A stretch of DNA of 64,000 bases from JAEUQQ01 sp963697285 (GTDB taxonomy: Bacteria > Acidobacteriota > Vicinamibacteria > Vicinamibacterales > JAFNAJ01). The notes under the pieces are model-generated. The model had not been told where the DNA came from and searched no databases. It saw only the letters and a program-made list of their open reading frames with translations. Shown in pieces: positions 61,969 through 64,000 of this stretch. The stretch covers positions 1,249,822-1,313,821 of the forward strand of contig CAVONI010000012.1 of the NCBI GenBank assembly GCA_963697285.1, given 5' to 3'. Position 1 is the first letter of the stretch; each line of letters opens with the position of its first letter. The position numbers and the translations under genes were made by a program.

Positions 61969-62151
61969 GTGTCACCTCCTGTCAGCGCGCACGAACTGGC
62001 TGATTGTACTCCCGCTCGACGTGCCCGGATCCCATGAATCTCTCCGGCCTCCGTCCGCCTCCGAGGCAGCGTTGGTGACCGGCGTTCGATCACCTGCCTG
62101 CCACTCGTGTGGATCCCCTCATGAGAACCCGCTCACGCCCAGGGCGCGGCT

Positions 62152-63291
62152 TCACCGCAGGCCATCGCCGATGCTCACCCTCGTCGCGGTCAGTATCTGT
62201 TTCGTCGCCGCGTAGTAGTGGTTGTCGCCCTCGTCTGTGAACGTCGCGGTCAGACGCAGTCCGTGCGACTCGAGCGCGGCGACGTAGGCCTCGCGGCCGA
62301 GCGAGCGCGACTCGCGGCCGGTGCTCAGGTCGGTCCAGGTCGCTGCTTGCCACGGCGCCGTGAAGAGGAACCGTCCGCCCGGCACGAGTGCCTCGGCAAC
62401 GCGGCGGATCACGGCCAGTTGTTCGGTGTCGTCGAGCAGGAAGATCAGGCCGACCGCCACCACGGCATCGAAGGCGCGCCCGAAGAACGTGCACGACGTG
62501 GCCGCCTCGCACGCCACCGGCGCATCCGGAAACCGCTCGTGGTATGCCGCGATCATGCGAGGCGAGGCGTCCACGCCCGCCACCGACACGCCCGCCTGCG
62601 CCAGCGTGCGCGACACCGGTACGCCTGATCCACAGCCCAGGTCGACGACGCGCGCGCCGGGCCGCAGGTCGCGCGCCCATGCGCGCAGCACATCCACGCC
62701 GATCGTCGATGCCTCCCGGCCGGCGATGAGACTGTCGGCTACCGCGTCCCACCCGTTGGCCGGGTCCTCGTCCAGCGCCGCCCGCCACCGCTCGGTCATC
62801 GCGTCGTCGATGCCGACCAGCACCACCTCGCAGACCGAACGGGCGCGCGCCAGTCGCTGGCGGATCGTCCTGACGGCGAGCCGTGTGGCGCGGTCGGCCG
62901 GGAAGCCGTAGACGCCGCAACTCACGGCCGGGAACGCGACGGACGTGAACCCCTCTGCTTCGGCCACGTCGAGCGAGGCGCGATAGCACGAGGCGAGCGC
63001 CTCGTCTTCGCCCTCGGTGCCGCCGTGCCAGACAGGTCCCACGGTGTGTATGACGTGCCGCGCGCGAAGGTCGAAGCCAGGCGTGAGCCGCGCCTCCCCC
63101 GTCTCACAGCGCACCCCTGGACGCACCTCACGAAGGGCACGGCACGCCTCGAGCAGCCGGCGCCCGGCTGCGCGATGAATCGCGCCGTCCACACCGCCGC
63201 CGCCCAGCAACCTCCTGTTGGCGGCGTTGACGATGGCGTCCACGTCGAGCCGCGTGATGTCGCCCCGGTGCACGGTGAACACGGGTGGCAT
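62152..63291 (-). CDS. macro domain-SAM methyltransferase fusion
   Basis: A 379-residue protein starting MPPVFTVHRGDITRLDVDAI. Residues 1-170: macro domain with AIVNAANRRLLGGGGVDGAI and VAFPAVSCGVYGFPADRAT, the ADP-ribose pocket and the MacroD-type GGGVDG(A/R)I loop. Residues about 185-375: class I methyltransferase (ARVVDLGCGSGVPVSRTLAQ, the SAM-binding GxGxG; then FFGRAFDAVVAVGLIFLLDD). Macro domains of this type remove ADP-ribose from proteins or O-acetyl-ADP-ribose. Fusion to a methyltransferase implies coupled processing of one substrate or one stress response. Start is firm; substrate unknown. Confidence 0.87.
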   Translation of the reverse strand: MPPVFTVHRGDITRLDVDAIVNAANRRLLGGGGVDGAIHRAAGRRLLEACRALREVRPGVRCETGEARLTPGFDLRARHVIHTVGPVWHGGTEGEDEALASCYRASLDVAEAEGFTSVAFPAVSCGVYGFPADRATRLAVRTIRQRLARARSVCEVVLVGIDDAMTERWRAALDEDPANGWDAVADSLIAGREASTIGVDVLRAWARDLRPGARVVDLGCGSGVPVSRTLAQAGVSVAGVDASPRMIAAYHERFPDAPVACEAATSCTFFGRAFDAVVAVGLIFLLDDTEQLAVIRRVAEALVPGGRFLFTAPWQAATWTDLSTGRESRSLGREAYVAALESHGLRLTATFTDEGDNHYYAATKQILTATRVSIGDGLR

Positions 63292-63451
63292 TGGCGTGAG
63301 TCTACGCGGGCGCTCACGTCGCGTCCACGTGCCGGATGTCGCCGGTTCGTCTCTGGCGACCAGCGAAGGCCGACGCGCGGAGCGGCCATCGGCGAGGCGC
63401 CGGAGAAGGCGCCAGACACGGCGGCGTCGAGTGTAAGATGACCGCCACCCC

Positions 63452-64000
63452 ATGAACACTGTCTCGATCTTCAACGACGTGATCGGTCCGGTGATGCGCG
63501 GGCCGTCGAGTTCGCACTGCGCCGCGGCGCTGCGGATCGGACGGCTGGCGCGCGACCTGATGGATGGCGAGATCACCGACGTGCTCGTCGAGTTCGATCG
63601 CGCCGGCTCGCTGCCGACGACGCACGAGAGCCAGGGCAGCGACATGGGCCTCTTCGGCGGGTTGCTGGGCTGGGATGCGGATGATGAGCGGCTGCCAGAC
63701 TCGGCGAAGGCGCTCGCAGACGCCGGGATCGCGCTGCGCATCGACGTCGTCGATGTCGGAGATCCGCATCCGAACACGTATCGGCTCACGTTGCGGAACG
63801 CGCGCGAAGCGCATTCGCTCGTCGCCATCTCGACCGGCGGCGGCATGATGGAAGTGTGCAGCGTCGACGGCGTGCCCATGACGATGGACGGCGGCTACCA
63901 CGAGACGCTGATCTGGCTGAACAGGGGCCCGGGGAGCGGCGCGGCGGGCGGCACGGTGAGCGGCGCGGTGAGCGCCTTCGAGGCCGACGAGGTAATCGTT
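63452..64000 (+). CDS. L-serine ammonia-lyase (dehydratase), N-terminal part
   Basis: An open frame that runs off the right edge (183 codons). MNTVSIFNDVIGPVMRGPSS with SSHCAAALRIG is the beta-domain start of bacterial iron-sulfur L-serine dehydratases, and EAHSLVAISTGGGMMEVCSV is the linker to the ACT-like part. It converts L-serine to pyruvate and ammonia. The [4Fe-4S] alpha domain would lie beyond the window. Confidence 0.87.
   Translation, partial: MNTVSIFNDVIGPVMRGPSSSHCAAALRIGRLARDLMDGEITDVLVEFDRAGSLPTTHESQGSDMGLFGGLLGWDADDERLPDSAKALADAGIALRIDVVDVGDPHPNTYRLTLRNAREAHSLVAISTGGGMMEVCSVDGVPMTMDGGYHETLIWLNRGPGSGAAGGTVSGAVSAFEADEVIV

Noticed and set aside
1..64000. tRNA and rRNA genes
   Set aside because: None was recognised by eye on either strand. 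A tRNA scan would be needed to exclude small ones.

Overview
The window is GC-rich, gene-dense bacterial chromosome. Oar-type TonB receptors, a secreted subtilase with a tandem WGD tail, PEP-CTERM proteins, eukaryote-like Ser/Thr kinases and caspase-like proteins together point to an acidobacterium, probably of the Vicinamibacteria type. This is inference from gene content: no rRNA or tRNA was recognised. Several genes carry single-base frameshifts (five within 16.07-17.27 kb), so some breaks may be assembly errors.

Layout. 0-12.0 kb, minus strand: one tightly overlapping exopolysaccharide operon (chain-length protein, Wza-like exporter, polyprenyl-phosphate glycosyltransferase, AsnB-type amidotransferase, O-antigen ligase-like protein, three glycosyltransferases, a flippase and a DUF2264 protein cut by the window edge). 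12.1-22.2 kb: small housekeeping and stress genes (orphan Phd and HicB antitoxins, methyltransferase, CPA2 antiporter, broken hydrolase and DUF2784 genes, a double adenylate kinase) and an ankyrin-TIR gene pair. 22.5-26.9 kb: a sulfatase, a PEP-CTERM protein behind a sigma-54 promoter, a collapsed kinase gene and a degraded PIN-type toxin-antitoxin pair.

26.9-40.0 kb, minus strand: the most interesting region. It encodes a TPR-S/patatin membrane protein, a TIR/deoxyribosyltransferase-like protein with its own TPR-S domain, a DUF4062 protein, a Ser/Thr kinase with a CHASE2 sensor, a secreted caspase-like protein and a large secreted partner. I read it as a candidate multi-effector stress or immune signalling island.

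40.2-41.5 kb is a graveyard of gene fragments, including a decayed copy of the murein-peptide gene pair (NlpC/P60 peptidase and dipeptide epimerase) that lies intact in order at 42.7-45.1 kb. 41.5-52.1 kb holds PEP-CTERM genes, a creatininase-family protein, an Oar-like TonB receptor and the repeat-tailed subtilase. 52.3-60.8 kb holds two sigma-54 activators, one of low GC, IS remnants, and an outer-membrane gene pair whose 3' end is duplicated 2.9 kb away. 61.2-64 kb holds a YbaK-domain protein, a macro domain-methyltransferase fusion and the start of L-serine dehydratase.

Two clear sigma-54 promoters precede PEP-CTERM genes, which ties the exported proteins to the enhancer-binding regulators found here or elsewhere in the genome. 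A palindromic GGGCCGC repeat family is dispersed in six intergenic sites.
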